A stretch of 64,000 nucleotides of DNA from Clostridium disporicum (GTDB lineage: Bacteria; Bacillota; Clostridia; Clostridiales; Clostridiaceae), in NCBI RefSeq assembly GCF_001405015.1, contig NZ_CYZX01000010.1:78690-142689 (forward strand). The letters run 5' to 3'. The notes beneath the pieces were generated by a model, which had not been told where the DNA came from, ran no database searches, and saw only the letters and a list, made by a program, of their open reading frames with translations. How positions within the stretch are numbered: the stretch's first letter is position 1; each line of letters begins with the position of its first letter. Shown in pieces: positions 50,550 through 60,165 of this stretch. Position numbers and translations under genes: made by a program.

Positions 50550-51167
50550 ATGAATACTTATGCTAAAGTTATTGTCCCAGGGTCACCAATTTCAAAGTCA
50601 AATTTCAAATTACATAATAAAGATGGTAGAGCAATTCTTCCTTACAATACAGGTAAGGCACATGATAAATATGCATTATATGAAGAAGAAATAGCTTACT
50701 ATGCCAGAAGTCAAAATCCAACTATAGTTTTTGAGGAATCATTAATTGCAATTTTAAAAGTTTATTATAAAAGCGAAAAACGTCATCCAGATACAGCTAA
50801 TATTACAAAAAGTATCTTTGACGGAATAGAAAAGAGCGGCTTAATAGTAAATGATGCTCAAATAAGAAGAATAATTGTAGAGGAATTTTATGATAAAGAA
50901 AATCCTAGGTTTGAACTTGAACTTTTTGCAGAAAGTAAATTCTCATTATCTTATTCACTAATAGAAAATGTTGATAGAAAAGATAAGCTCTTATATTCTT
51001 CACTAAAGAAATCTACTAAAGCTCCTATTAAGAAAAAAGAAGAAAAACTTAAATCTTCAAATAGCGTTTGTTCTGTTTGTAACAAGACAGTAGATCTTAA
51101 TTCATGCGTAAAAGCTGATGGTGGAAAAACTATTATATGTAGAACTTGTTTTACAAAGTTATTTTAA
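50550..51167 (+). CDS. RusA-like nuclease-fold protein with C-terminal zinc ribbon
   Basis: 205 aa. Residues about 1-135 follow RusA Holliday-junction resolvases: N-terminal VIVPGSPISKSNFK, and the acidic block HPDTANITKSIFDGI, then VNDAQIRRI. Lined up with E. coli RusA (D70, D72, D91), D81 and D102 are kept but the D72 position is Ala83, so metal binding may be changed. A Lys/Ser-rich linker leads to a CxxC...CxxC ribbon (CSVCNKT and CRTC), not part of phage RusA. It is a stand-alone chromosomal gene; no phage genes surround it. Its product could process DNA or RNA, or only bind. Confidence 0.72.
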   Translation: MNTYAKVIVPGSPISKSNFKLHNKDGRAILPYNTGKAHDKYALYEEEIAYYARSQNPTIVFEESLIAILKVYYKSEKRHPDTANITKSIFDGIEKSGLIVNDAQIRRIIVEEFYDKENPRFELELFAESKFSLSYSLIENVDRKDKLLYSSLKKSTKAPIKKKEEKLKSSNSVCSVCNKTVDLNSCVKADGGKTIICRTCFTKLF

Positions 51168-51178
51168 GGAGATATAAA

Positions 51179-51736
51179 ATGAAAGATAATTTCGTTTTTT
51201 TAGGAGATAGCCTAACCTTTGGTTATGGAGTAAATAAAAAAGAGTGCTGGGTTGAATTAATTGCTAGTACTTCTGAATTTAATATAATAAATAAAGGTAT
51301 TAATGGTAGCACTACTATAGATATGCTTGTAAGATTTGATAAAGATGTAATATCCCTTACCCCTAGAAAGGTATTTATTATGGGTGGTACAAATGATTTA
51401 TTATGTAATAGAAGCATATTATCTATAAAGTCAAATATCGAATTAATGATTAAAGATTTAAAATTAATTAATTCTGACATAATTATAGGAATACCTCCAG
51501 ATATAATTATTGAAGATGCTTATAATTTATTTATGGAATCACCTACATATGATTATTGTAAAGCCTCACTCCCAATATTAAGAGAAAATCTCATTTCTCT
51601 TTGTAATAATTATAGTTGTAAATATGTTGATTTTTATTCTTTAACAAAAAACAATATAAAAAGTAATATTTATCTCGATGGAATACACTTAAATCCTAAA
51701 GGACATCAACTTATGTTAAAGGAGTTCTTGAAATAA
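51179..51736 (+). CDS. GDSL-family lipase/esterase (SGNH hydrolase)
   Basis: 185 aa from the ATG after AAGGAGAT; the longer frame overlaps the RusA-like gene and is not supported. Catalytic Ser is in block I (FLGDSLTFGYG), oxyanion Asn in GGTND, and the Asp/His pair in DGIHLNPKGH. No signal peptide, so cytoplasmic. It starts 11 bases after the previous gene and is coupled to it. Substrate unknown. Confidence 0.88.
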   Translation: MKDNFVFLGDSLTFGYGVNKKECWVELIASTSEFNIINKGINGSTTIDMLVRFDKDVISLTPRKVFIMGGTNDLLCNRSILSIKSNIELMIKDLKLINSDIIIGIPPDIIIEDAYNLFMESPTYDYCKASLPILRENLISLCNNYSCKYVDFYSLTKNNIKSNIYLDGIHLNPKGHQLMLKEFLK

Positions 51737-51756
51737 AGTGCGAAGCACTTTATTTC
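51730..51756. terminator. 27-base palindrome that carries both stop codons
   Basis: A 12-bp perfect stem (GAAATAAAGTGC) with a GAA loop between two convergent genes. The TAA of the plus-strand esterase (51734-51736) and the TAA of the minus-strand oxidoreductase (51750-51752) both lie in its arms. The inner AAAGTGC-GAA-GCACTTT is the same hairpin as at 37053, 44406 and 45777. It probably acts as a bidirectional terminator. Confidence 0.75.
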
Positions 51757-52685
51757 ATTTGTGATGCTACTATTTTTCCAACTTTATATCCATCTTCTCC
51801 ACTATTGAACAATCCATTACGACCATTTATAATTGTTCCACAACAATATATATCATCTATAGATGTTTTATAATTTTCTATCTCTAAAGAGTCTTCATTT
51901 ATCTTAATATTACTATTTTTTAAATAATCAATTTCTGGATAGTATCCAATAGCAAGAACTAAAGAATCGCACTCTATAATTTTAGATTCCTCTTTTCCAC
52001 TATAATTTTCTATTCTAGCCCACTCTATTCTTTCACTTCCACCAACTTCGACAACTTCACTATTACATATAACAGGTACATCAAATTCATCTATTATATT
52101 AGCTAAATCTTCATTTACGCTTTCTCTTGACGTTATTATACCTTTTACTTTAGCTCCTTCAATAACAAGTCTTCTCGCTAATATATATGTCCACATTGTA
52201 TTACCTGATAATATTACTTCTCTTCCTGGTAATAAACCTTGAAAATTTACTAATCTATGAGCTGCAGCCGTTGAGAATATTCCTGTATATTTATGTATTG
52301 GCACTATTATGTTACCTGTGTACTTCTCTCTACATCCAGAAGCTAATATTATTTTATTGGCTATTATCTCTGCTTCCCCTTCATAAGGATTAACATACTT
52401 AATCTTTTTATTATCAGTTATCTCTAAAACTCTTGTATTATTTTTAAACTGTCCATTTAAGCTAATATATGTTGTAATTAATATACTAGCAAATTCCGGA
52501 CCTGGAACCTTTTCTCCTAAATGAAATTCTCCAAAATCATTATTTATAAATAAGTTTAGGTTTCCACCTAAATCCTCTTCTTGCTCTATTATTAAAACAT
52601 TTTCTATATTTTCTTCTAATGCTGCTATTCCAGCTAAAAGTCCTGATGCTCCAGCCCCTATAATTACTAAATTATATTCCTTCAT
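51750..52685 (-). CDS. FAD-dependent pyridine nucleotide-disulfide-type oxidoreductase
   Basis: 311 aa. FAD site VIIGAGASGLLAGIAALEE at the start, a second nucleotide-binding loop (LSGNTMWTYILARRLVIEG), and the C-terminal DIYCCGTIING block. It lacks the redox CxxC of thioredoxin reductase. The closest general type is the small flavoprotein partner of glycerol-3-phosphate or 2-hydroxyacid oxidases, but the partner gene is not here. GGAGGG ribosome site; 18 bases after the lipid kinase gene, so co-transcribed. Confidence 0.78.
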   Translation of the reverse strand: MKEYNLVIIGAGASGLLAGIAALEENIENVLIIEQEEDLGGNLNLFINNDFGEFHLGEKVPGPEFASILITTYISLNGQFKNNTRVLEITDNKKIKYVNPYEGEAEIIANKIILASGCREKYTGNIIVPIHKYTGIFSTAAAHRLVNFQGLLPGREVILSGNTMWTYILARRLVIEGAKVKGIITSRESVNEDLANIIDEFDVPVICNSEVVEVGGSERIEWARIENYSGKEESKIIECDSLVLAIGYYPEIDYLKNSNIKINEDSLEIENYKTSIDDIYCCGTIINGRNGLFNSGEDGYKVGKIVASQMK

Positions 52686-52702
52686 TATTATCCCTCCATA
52701 CC

Positions 52703-53590
52703 TTAATTCTTAGGTACAATAAGCTTTATCCCTTTTGGTATTATTTCAAAATTAAATTCATTAGACTTTATTATTTCTCCATCTATATTACTTATTATTT
52801 CTTTTTCAGAAATTATTTTTAGAGTTTTACATTTATTATAATAAGTATCTTTAAATTTTCTAATATCTTTTTTAGTTAAAAAAGCTACTAGATATCTTAG
52901 AATTTTATATGGATTAGATTTTTTTATCCCATAAAAATCTAAACTTCCATCTGACAATTCAGCATCTGGAGCTAAAATTATCCCTCCACCATAATATCTA
53001 CCATTAGCTAATGCAACTAAAAACATTTCATCAGTATTTTCTACACCATCTATTATAAACTTTATTTTTTCAGATTTAAACTTAAATAATGATACTAATG
53101 CTCCTAATATATAAGCTAATGACCCCGATATAATATGTTTATTTTTAAATATCTTTGCATTCAAATTAACATCTGCTGGAAAACCAATTGCAGATATATT
53201 TATAAAATACCTATCGTTTATACATCCAACATCTACTTCTTTACTTTCACCCTCTATAGTATCTTTTATGATATTGCTTAAATCACTATCATCTAAATAA
53301 CTTCTTACAAAATCATTTCCTGATCCAGCTGGTATTATTCCTAAAGATGCATTTTTTCCTATTAATCCGTTTATAACTTCATTTAGAGTTCCATCTCCTC
53401 CTACAGAATAGACCTTACATTCTTCACTATAATCATAATTTTTGACGACATCTGTAGCTTCTTCCGGTCTTTCAGTAGTTATAATTTCATAGTAGTCATC
53501 TTTATCTTCAAAATATTTTTCTATTATTTCTTTACACCTAATTGCATTTCCCTTACCTGCAATAGGATTAATAATAAATAAATGCTTCAT
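52703..53590 (-). CDS. Diacylglycerol/sphingosine kinase-family lipid kinase (YegS/DgkB type)
   Basis: 295 aa from the ATG (53588-53590) after GAGG; begins MKHLFIINPIAGKGN. The catalytic-domain motifs YSVGGDGTLNEVINGL and LGIIPAGSGNDFVR are present. DgkB-type enzymes recycle diacylglycerol released by lipoteichoic acid synthesis; the exact lipid here is not determined. Confidence 0.87.
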   Translation of the reverse strand: MKHLFIINPIAGKGNAIRCKEIIEKYFEDKDDYYEIITTERPEEATDVVKNYDYSEECKVYSVGGDGTLNEVINGLIGKNASLGIIPAGSGNDFVRSYLDDSDLSNIIKDTIEGESKEVDVGCINDRYFINISAIGFPADVNLNAKIFKNKHIISGSLAYILGALVSLFKFKSEKIKFIIDGVENTDEMFLVALANGRYYGGGIILAPDAELSDGSLDFYGIKKSNPYKILRYLVAFLTKKDIRKFKDTYYNKCKTLKIISEKEIISNIDGEIIKSNEFNFEIIPKGIKLIVPKN

Positions 53591-53614
53591 ACTATAATAC
53601 CTCAATAAAAAATT

Positions 53615-53657
53615 TATAGCTATTTATAAATATGTATTTAATTTATAAATAGCTATA
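53615..53657 (-). terminator. Terminator of the TldDE operon
   Basis: A 17-bp perfect stem (TATAGCTATTTATAAAT and complement) with a 9-base loop, followed on the minus strand by AATTTTTTATT, about 50 bases after the TldE stop. Confidence 0.75.
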
Positions 53658-53707
53658 TGACAGATCCTTAATTTAATTTTATATTATTTTACATATATTG
53701 TAAATAA

Positions 53708-55051
53708 TTATTCTCCTGCTACTGAAAGGCCATTTACTTTAATAGACGGACTTCCTACACTACTCATAGGGAATAATAAGTCATTTCCTATTTCTTCAAT
53801 ATTTTTTAACATATCAAAGAAATTACCTGCTATAGTTATTTGTTCAACTGGAAATGCTTTTTTGCCATTCTCTATATAGAATCCTTTTGCTGCTAAAGAG
53901 AAATCTCCAGTTATTGAATTAGCACCTGAGTGTAATCCTGCAAAATCACAAATTATTAACCCTTTATCTATTGATGATATTATTCCGTCAAAATTCTTAT
54001 CTCCTGGTTCAATATAAAAATTAGTTGGAGAAACTGATATAGGTGAAGCATAAGATCCTTTAAATCCATTACCAGTTGACTTAACTCCTGCTTTATTAGC
54101 TGTTTTTAAATTATGAAGTAAAGTTTCTAGTTTACCATTCTTTATTAAATATGTTTTCTTAGTTGCTACTCCTTCATCATCAAATCCTACAGTTGCTAAT
54201 CCATCTTCTAAATGTGGATCATCTACTAAAGATACATTTGAACTTGCAATAACTTCTCCTTCTCTATCTTTTAATAAACTTAATCCTTTTTGAGCTGCAT
54301 CTGCGCTAAATACTCCTGCAAAAGTTGAAAGTAAAGATACCATTGCTTCATTTTTTATTACTATTGGATAACTACCTGACTCAATGCTCTTTCCATTTAC
54401 TTTAGATAAAGCCTCTTCTATTCCTTGTTTTGCTATCTTCTTAACATCAACCTCATCTAAAGATTTTGCTACTACATATCCAAAACCATCATACATTTTA
54501 TCATCAATAGTAAGTATAGGTACAACATACGCAGTTAATATATTAGATTTATTTTTTAAATTTAATCCTTTTGTATTAATTATTCCATATTTTCCAGAAC
54601 TATAACTAACTGAACATCCACTAAAGTTAGTTACTTTATCTGAAAGCTCCTTAGCTTCTCTCTCCATTCCTAATGCTATATTTATAAGCTTATCAGCTTC
54701 TATATTTTCTAATGCAGGATAATAAGTGCTAACATCCTTATATTCCTTATCTCCTTCATATATAAACTGAATATCGTCACTTTCTACGGCTAACGCACTT
54801 TCCTTTGCACTTCTTACAAGCATATCTATAGCTTCTTTATCTAATATCTCAGTATATGAATATCCTATTTTATCATTTATCTTTCCTCTAAATGATAGTC
54901 CATAGGAGTTATTTAAATTATATTTTTCAACTTCACCTTTATATACTCCTATACTAAGGCTTTCTCTATCAACATAATATACTTCACATTCAGCAAATCC
55001 AACTTCTTTTGCTTTATCAAATAATTCATTAACAAATTGATTTAATTTCAT
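53708..55051 (-). CDS. tldE: TldE/PmbA-like metalloprotease subunit
   Basis: 447 aa. Partner of TldD; it shares the fold (GFSGCSVSYSSGKYG, STGNGFKGSYASPIS, GDFSLAAKGFYIENG) but lacks the HExxxH zinc motif, as TldE proteins do. The TldD/TldE heterodimer degrades unfolded peptides and matures some RiPPs such as microcin B17 in enterobacteria. No RiPP precursor is visible nearby. It starts 11 bases after TldD and ends the operon. GGGGGG ribosome site. Confidence 0.9.
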   Translation of the reverse strand: MKLNQFVNELFDKAKEVGFAECEVYYVDRESLSIGVYKGEVEKYNLNNSYGLSFRGKINDKIGYSYTEILDKEAIDMLVRSAKESALAVESDDIQFIYEGDKEYKDVSTYYPALENIEADKLINIALGMEREAKELSDKVTNFSGCSVSYSSGKYGIINTKGLNLKNKSNILTAYVVPILTIDDKMYDGFGYVVAKSLDEVDVKKIAKQGIEEALSKVNGKSIESGSYPIVIKNEAMVSLLSTFAGVFSADAAQKGLSLLKDREGEVIASSNVSLVDDPHLEDGLATVGFDDEGVATKKTYLIKNGKLETLLHNLKTANKAGVKSTGNGFKGSYASPISVSPTNFYIEPGDKNFDGIISSIDKGLIICDFAGLHSGANSITGDFSLAAKGFYIENGKKAFPVEQITIAGNFFDMLKNIEEIGNDLLFPMSSVGSPSIKVNGLSVAGE

Positions 55052-55062
55052 AAATATCCCCC

Positions 55063-56442
55063 CTATCTTCCACCTACAGTTATTTCACTTACTCTTATCA
55101 TTGGTTGACCAACATTTGTAGGTATGCTTCCTGATGATGATCCACACATTCCTTGACCTTGTGTCATATTATTTCCTACCATATCTATATTCATAAGTAT
55201 TTCGCTACCTTTTCCTATTAGGCTAGCTCCTCTTACTGGTTCTTGTATTTCACCATTTTTAACTATATATCCTTCAGATACTGCGAAGTTAAATTCTCCT
55301 GTTACTGGATTTACAGAACCTCCACCCATCTTCTTCGCATATAATCCATCTTTAATTGATTTTATTATTTCTTCTGGTGAATCCTCACCGTTAGCTATAT
55401 AAGTATTAGTCATTCTTGAAGTTGGAGCAAATTTATAACTTTGTCTTCTTCCACTTCCTGTTGGAGCCATCCCCATTCTTCTACCATTTAATCTATCTAT
55501 CATATAAGATTTTAAAATACCATTTTCAATAAGAACATTCTTTTGAGTTTTATTACCTTCATCATCAATGTTTAATGAACCCCATGCATTAGGAATTGTA
55601 CCATCATCAATAGCTGTGACCTTTGTTGAAGCTATTTGTTCACCAAGTTTTCCAGTAAATACAGAATTTCCTTTTGCTACAGCAGTTGCTTCCAATGAGT
55701 GTCCACAAGCTTCGTGGAATATAACTCCACCAAATCCGTTATCTATAGCTACCGTCATTTTACCTGCTGGACAATTTTTAGCATGAAGCATTGTATATGC
55801 TATTCTTGAAGCTTCTTTTCCATAGTACTCTGGATTTATATGATTAAAAAGTTCAAATCCCATATGAGCTCCTGGTCCTTCAAATCCAGTTTGATTTTCT
55901 CCATTAAGAGATGCTACTGAATTAATCGCAAGTCTTGTTCCAACTCTCTTATCCTCTACATATAACCCTTCAGTGTTTGCGATTAAAACATTTTGCTCTT
56001 TATCTATATAATTTACTCCAACTTGAGATATTTCGCTGCTATAATCTTTGGCTGCATTATAAGCTATCTTCATAACACCAATCTTTTTATTTATATCAAT
56101 GCTAGATGGCATGTGTATAATTGGATGTGAATTTTTGATAGTTGTACAGTCTAATACTATATTTTTTTCTTCCTTGGCTTCTCCAAGAGCTAATGCTGCT
56201 TTATAAGCAACATTAAGTAATGATGATAAACTATTGTTATTTGTATAAGCATATACGCTTTTTAACCCTTTAAATATCCTTATTCCTATTCCATAGCTTC
56301 TTCCACCAACAGAATTTTCAACTTTTCCATTAAGAATTCCTATAGTATTATTTATAGTATCCTCTTCAAATATTTCTGCAAAATCTCCTCCTGTAATTAA
56401 ACACCTTCCTAAAACTCTTTGTGCTACTTCTCTTGATAACAT
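55063..56442 (-). CDS. tldD: TldD-like metalloprotease
   Basis: 459 aa. The zinc motif is HEACGHSLEA in VIFHEACGHSLEATAV, followed by the AIDDGTIPNAWGSLNIDDEG block and MCGSSSGSIPTNVGQP near the C-terminus. All catalytic residues are in place. The ATG lies directly after the stop codon of the lipoprotein gene (one base between), with AGAGGAGG inside that gene, so the two are tightly coupled. See the tldE entry for the partner. Confidence 0.93.
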   Translation of the reverse strand: MLSREVAQRVLGRCLITGGDFAEIFEEDTINNTIGILNGKVENSVGGRSYGIGIRIFKGLKSVYAYTNNNSLSSLLNVAYKAALALGEAKEEKNIVLDCTTIKNSHPIIHMPSSIDINKKIGVMKIAYNAAKDYSSEISQVGVNYIDKEQNVLIANTEGLYVEDKRVGTRLAINSVASLNGENQTGFEGPGAHMGFELFNHINPEYYGKEASRIAYTMLHAKNCPAGKMTVAIDNGFGGVIFHEACGHSLEATAVAKGNSVFTGKLGEQIASTKVTAIDDGTIPNAWGSLNIDDEGNKTQKNVLIENGILKSYMIDRLNGRRMGMAPTGSGRRQSYKFAPTSRMTNTYIANGEDSPEEIIKSIKDGLYAKKMGGGSVNPVTGEFNFAVSEGYIVKNGEIQEPVRGASLIGKGSEILMNIDMVGNNMTQGQGMCGSSSGSIPTNVGQPMIRVSEITVGGR

Positions 56443-56443
56443 T

Positions 56444-57898
56444 CTATTCCTCCTCTATATATATCTCGCTTCCATCATTAAAAGCTTTTTGCCATTCATC
56501 TACATATCCACTAGTGCACCATTCTGCCATTATTATTTCTTCATTTTCCTTCATTGGTATATTTATTAATGGTGAACCTTGTAAGTGTCCATCTTCTATT
56601 CTATATACAGTTAAATAATTTTTATATTTAACTATTGCTATTTCTCCATTAGGTGAAGTATATGCATCTGATAAAAAAGGTACTTCTCCTTTTAATATTT
56701 TCCATGGTACTAATAAAGAATTAAAATTAATTAACTTTGTATTTGGAGCTATAGAAGTACTAAAATCTTTACCATCTTCATTTTCTTTAACTGATGTTAT
56801 TTTACCTTTTAATATCCATTTACCATCATGTCTACCCATAGTTATATTAGTATAATCTACTGTATTTTTATAATCTTCTTTATCTTCATCTGTTATATTT
56901 TCATAAGCCTTTTTAAAGTCAGCATCATATAACTCTTTAATATCTTTATTAAAAAGCTGTTCTATAGTTAATCCATCATTAGAGTTAATATTATCTACAG
57001 GTATTATTTTATAATCATGGTATTCATTTATAAAATTATCTCCTCTATAACTTTCTAACGCTATACAATCATTTCCTATAAAATTAATACTTTTATAAGT
57101 ACTTACCTCTTTATTATATTCACTGTTACTAACTATTTTTCCTTCTAAGGTACTTACCTCAAAGTAATCAAAATGTTTATTGTCTATCTCATCATATTTA
57201 AATTTTATAGACCAAATACCATTTATTCTCGGAAATATAATATTCTCTTTTTCATATATAGCATTTATATAGTCATTCTTATAACTTATCCAAATAGTTC
57301 TATATTCATCTTGAGTATAGCTACCATCTTCATTTAACATTCTTGGTTTTTTTAGTCCAATCATAACACCAACATCACTATTATTACTATCATCTATAGA
57401 ATTATCATTGATTATATTTCCATTATTAACAGTAAAATTTGTATCACTACTAATCTTTTTTAAATATATTAAGTCTGACCTATATATCATAACTATATTA
57501 TCATCATCTAAAATTATAAATTCACATAAAGTTATATTATTATCTATAGCCGAAATAATATCTACTCTATCTTTTGATCCCATAAATCTTTCTGCAGTAA
57601 TATTGTTTTCATATGATATTACATAGCTCTTATCTACAACCTTTAGCTTATATCTAACGTTTGCAACTAAAGAATTAAATATTTTTATAGAATCTTTTTT
57701 TATTTGAACTTCTTTTCCTGTTAAATCTTCCGCTTCATTATATTCATCTTCTGATATACTAGAATAACTTTCTACTATCCATGTTCCACTATACTTAAAC
57801 GTATTATCTACTAGTATATCATCTAAATTATTTGACTTTGAACATCCTATAAATATTATATTAAGGATAAGAACTACTACAAACAACTTATATCTCAT
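56444..57898 (-). CDS. Lipoprotein of unknown function
   Basis: 484 aa from the ATG after AAGGAGG; the longer frame only overlaps the kinase gene. Signal MRYKLFVVVLILNIIFIGC with a lipobox (lipid on about Cys19). The rest is beta-rich, acidic and hydrophilic, with WKILKGEVPFLSDAYTS and similar strands, but no family is recognised. Placed between the histidine kinase and TldD in one operon, it could be the sensed surface protein or an accessory of the kinase. Confidence 0.7.
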   Translation of the reverse strand: MRYKLFVVVLILNIIFIGCSKSNNLDDILVDNTFKYSGTWIVESYSSISEDEYNEAEDLTGKEVQIKKDSIKIFNSLVANVRYKLKVVDKSYVISYENNITAERFMGSKDRVDIISAIDNNITLCEFIILDDDNIVMIYRSDLIYLKKISSDTNFTVNNGNIINDNSIDDSNNSDVGVMIGLKKPRMLNEDGSYTQDEYRTIWISYKNDYINAIYEKENIIFPRINGIWSIKFKYDEIDNKHFDYFEVSTLEGKIVSNSEYNKEVSTYKSINFIGNDCIALESYRGDNFINEYHDYKIIPVDNINSNDGLTIEQLFNKDIKELYDADFKKAYENITDEDKEDYKNTVDYTNITMGRHDGKWILKGKITSVKENEDGKDFSTSIAPNTKLINFNSLLVPWKILKGEVPFLSDAYTSPNGEIAIVKYKNYLTVYRIEDGHLQGSPLINIPMKENEEIIMAEWCTSGYVDEWQKAFNDGSEIYIEEE

Positions 57899-57899
57899 A

Positions 57900-59306
57900 C
57901 TACTTTTCCTCCTTAATATTCGGAATAGTAATTTTAACTGATGTTCCTTTTCCAAGTTCACTTTCTATATTGAAAGTTCCCTTATGAAGTTTTATTATTT
58001 CATCACATATGGATAATCCAATTCCATTCTGTGAATTGCTATTTTTACCTTTATAAAATTTTTCTTTTACTTTAGGCAGTTCTTCCTCACTTATTCCTAC
58101 TCCACTATCTATAATAGTAAATTTTATATCACTTTCATTTTGGTCTACAAATAAACTTACCTTTCTTTCTTTATCAGTAAATTTAAATGCATTATCTAAT
58201 ATATTTATTAAAACTTGTTTCATTTTATTGTAATCAAAAAATCCTTTAGATACATTATTACTAATATCTACATTAAACACTATATCTTCGTTTACTGCCC
58301 TAGGTTTCATATAATTTTCAATATGAGTTACAAAGCTTCTTATATCAACATTTCTTTTATTAAGATGAACTATCCCACTTACTAGCTTAGAAAAATCTAA
58401 TAGCTCTTCAACCATAAGCGTAAGCCTATCAGTTTCTTTTTCAATTATATCAAATCCCATTTTTAATGTTTCTTTATCTGTCTCATCATCATTTAAAGTA
58501 ATAACCCAACCTTTAATTGCAGTTAGTGGAGTTCTTAATTCATGAGAAACTGAAGATATAAATTCATTTTTTAATTTTTCTCTCTTTTCTATCTCTGATG
58601 CCATGTAATTTAATGTATTAGATAATTGAGTTATTTCTTCATTGTTATATACTGGACTCTTAATCTTTAAATCTCCACTTGCCATCTTTTTAGCAACTTT
58701 AGTTATTGATTTAATAGGATCTACTATTGATTTTGCCATTAATATACTCAATATCAATCCTATTAATATAACTATTGAAGATATTATTAAAAACAATATT
58801 ATAAAAGCATTTATTGTATTATCTATATCTTCTAACGAAGATATAACTCTTATTATTCCATTTAATTCACCATTTATTATTATAGGATGAGATACAATCA
58901 TTATATTTCCATGATAATAATCACTTTTACCAACCCATCTAGCAGTTTCTCCATTAATAGCCTTTCCTATGTCAGGAGTTTGTAGTAACTTATCATCTCT
59001 TATTCCTATAGAATCCATAAGTAGTTTTCCGTTTGGATCTAATATTTCTACTTGTGCATTTATATTATTCCAAAAAGAATCTATATTGTCATAGATATTT
59101 TGTATTAATGTCTGACTTGAAAAATACTTATCATAAAAATTTATTGATGATTCAATCTGATTTGTTAAAAAGTCTTGTCTATTTTTATAGTAGTATTCCT
59201 TAAAGAAAACTATCATAAATATATCTAATATTATTACAGTAGATACAATTACTATTAGAAAGTTCTTTATTAATTTACTCCTTACACTATTCATATTCTT
59301 TACCAT
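57900..59306 (-). CDS. Membrane sensor histidine kinase
   Basis: 468 aa, OmpR/EnvZ-type orthodox kinase: membrane helix (about 12-35), extracellular sensor (about 40-165, dCache/PAS-like), second helix (about 167-190), HAMP (190-242), His255 in SSVSHELRTPLTAI, and ATPase motifs NILDNAFKF, DSGVGI and NGIGLSI. The ATG overlaps the response regulator by 20 bases; a second ATG four codons on is possible. The ligand is unknown. Confidence 0.93.
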   Translation of the reverse strand: MVKNMNSVRSKLIKNFLIVIVSTVIILDIFMIVFFKEYYYKNRQDFLTNQIESSINFYDKYFSSQTLIQNIYDNIDSFWNNINAQVEILDPNGKLLMDSIGIRDDKLLQTPDIGKAINGETARWVGKSDYYHGNIMIVSHPIIINGELNGIIRVISSLEDIDNTINAFIILFLIISSIVILIGLILSILMAKSIVDPIKSITKVAKKMASGDLKIKSPVYNNEEITQLSNTLNYMASEIEKREKLKNEFISSVSHELRTPLTAIKGWVITLNDDETDKETLKMGFDIIEKETDRLTLMVEELLDFSKLVSGIVHLNKRNVDIRSFVTHIENYMKPRAVNEDIVFNVDISNNVSKGFFDYNKMKQVLINILDNAFKFTDKERKVSLFVDQNESDIKFTIIDSGVGISEEELPKVKEKFYKGKNSNSQNGIGLSICDEIIKLHKGTFNIESELGKGTSVKITIPNIKEEK

Positions 59307-59979
59307 TCCATCTATACCCTGTTCCCCATATAGTTTCTATATATTTTGGTGCAGATGAATCATTCTCAATTTTAGCTCTTAACCTTCTTATATTAACATC
59401 TATTATCTTTAAATCTCCAAAATAATTTTTTCCCCATAATATATTTAGTAGCTCATCTCTAGTAAATGCCTTTTTAGGATTTTCTAAAAATAACTTCATA
59501 AGTAAATATTCCTTTGGTGTTAAGTCTAACTCTACATCATTCTTACTAACTTTCTGTGAATATAAATCTATTTTAAATGGCCCATTTTCAAGTATTTCGT
59601 TTCCTTTCTCTTCCTTACCTATGCGTCTTAATATAGCCTTTATCCTTAATATAACTTCCATAGGATTAAATGGCTTTACAATATAATCATCTGCTCCATA
59701 TTCTAATCCTATTATTTTATCCATATCCTGTCCTTTTGCTGTAAGCATAATTATTCCTATATCACTTATTTTTTCTCTTAGTATCTTACATACTTCAAAT
59801 CCATCTATACCTGGTAGCATAACATCTAATATAACAATCTTTGGTCTTTCAAGTAATGCTATTTGTATACCTTCTTCCCCATTATCACATTCCAACACAT
59901 CAAAATTATTTCTTTTTAAATTTATTTTTAAAAAACCTCTTATACTAGCTTCATCTTCTATTAATAATATCTTCTCCAC
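59287..59979 (-). CDS. OmpR/PhoB-family response regulator
   Basis: 230 aa: receiver domain with the phospho-acceptor Asp52 (IVILDVMLPGIDG), Thr/Ala and Lys switch residues (MLTAKG, VKPF), then a winged-helix DNA-binding domain (about 130-228) ending WGTGYRW. Starts at GTG after GGAGG. First gene of a five-gene operon that continues through the kinase, the lipoprotein, TldD and TldE. Confidence 0.95.
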   Translation of the reverse strand: MEKILLIEDEASIRGFLKINLKRNNFDVLECDNGEEGIQIALLERPKIVILDVMLPGIDGFEVCKILREKISDIGIIMLTAKGQDMDKIIGLEYGADDYIVKPFNPMEVILRIKAILRRIGKEEKGNEILENGPFKIDLYSQKVSKNDVELDLTPKEYLLMKLFLENPKKAFTRDELLNILWGKNYFGDLKIIDVNIRRLRAKIENDSSAPKYIETIWGTGYRWNGKEYE

Positions 59980-60124
59980 TTTTCTACCTCCATTTTATAT
60001 AATTATATAACATGTTTTATATTTTTTACTACAATATGAATTTGAAAATATAGTATATCTCTTTAAATGTAACTTATATAAATATTCACTTTTTCTTTAT
60101 TATGCCTATACTTTATATAAAAAA

Positions 60125-60158
60125 TGCCGAATAAATAGTTTATACTATTTATCCGACA
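60125..60158 (-). terminator. Terminator after the deacetylase gene
   Basis: A 15-bp stem (TGTCGGATAAATAGT on the minus strand, G-U pairs) with an ATAA loop, followed by TTTTTT. Confidence 0.88.
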
Positions 60159-60165
60159 TTTAAGT

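Noticed and set aside
50550..51736. Prophage remnant because of the RusA-like gene
   Set aside because: No other phage gene, integrase or attachment site is visible, and the neighbours are tsaD and metabolic genes.
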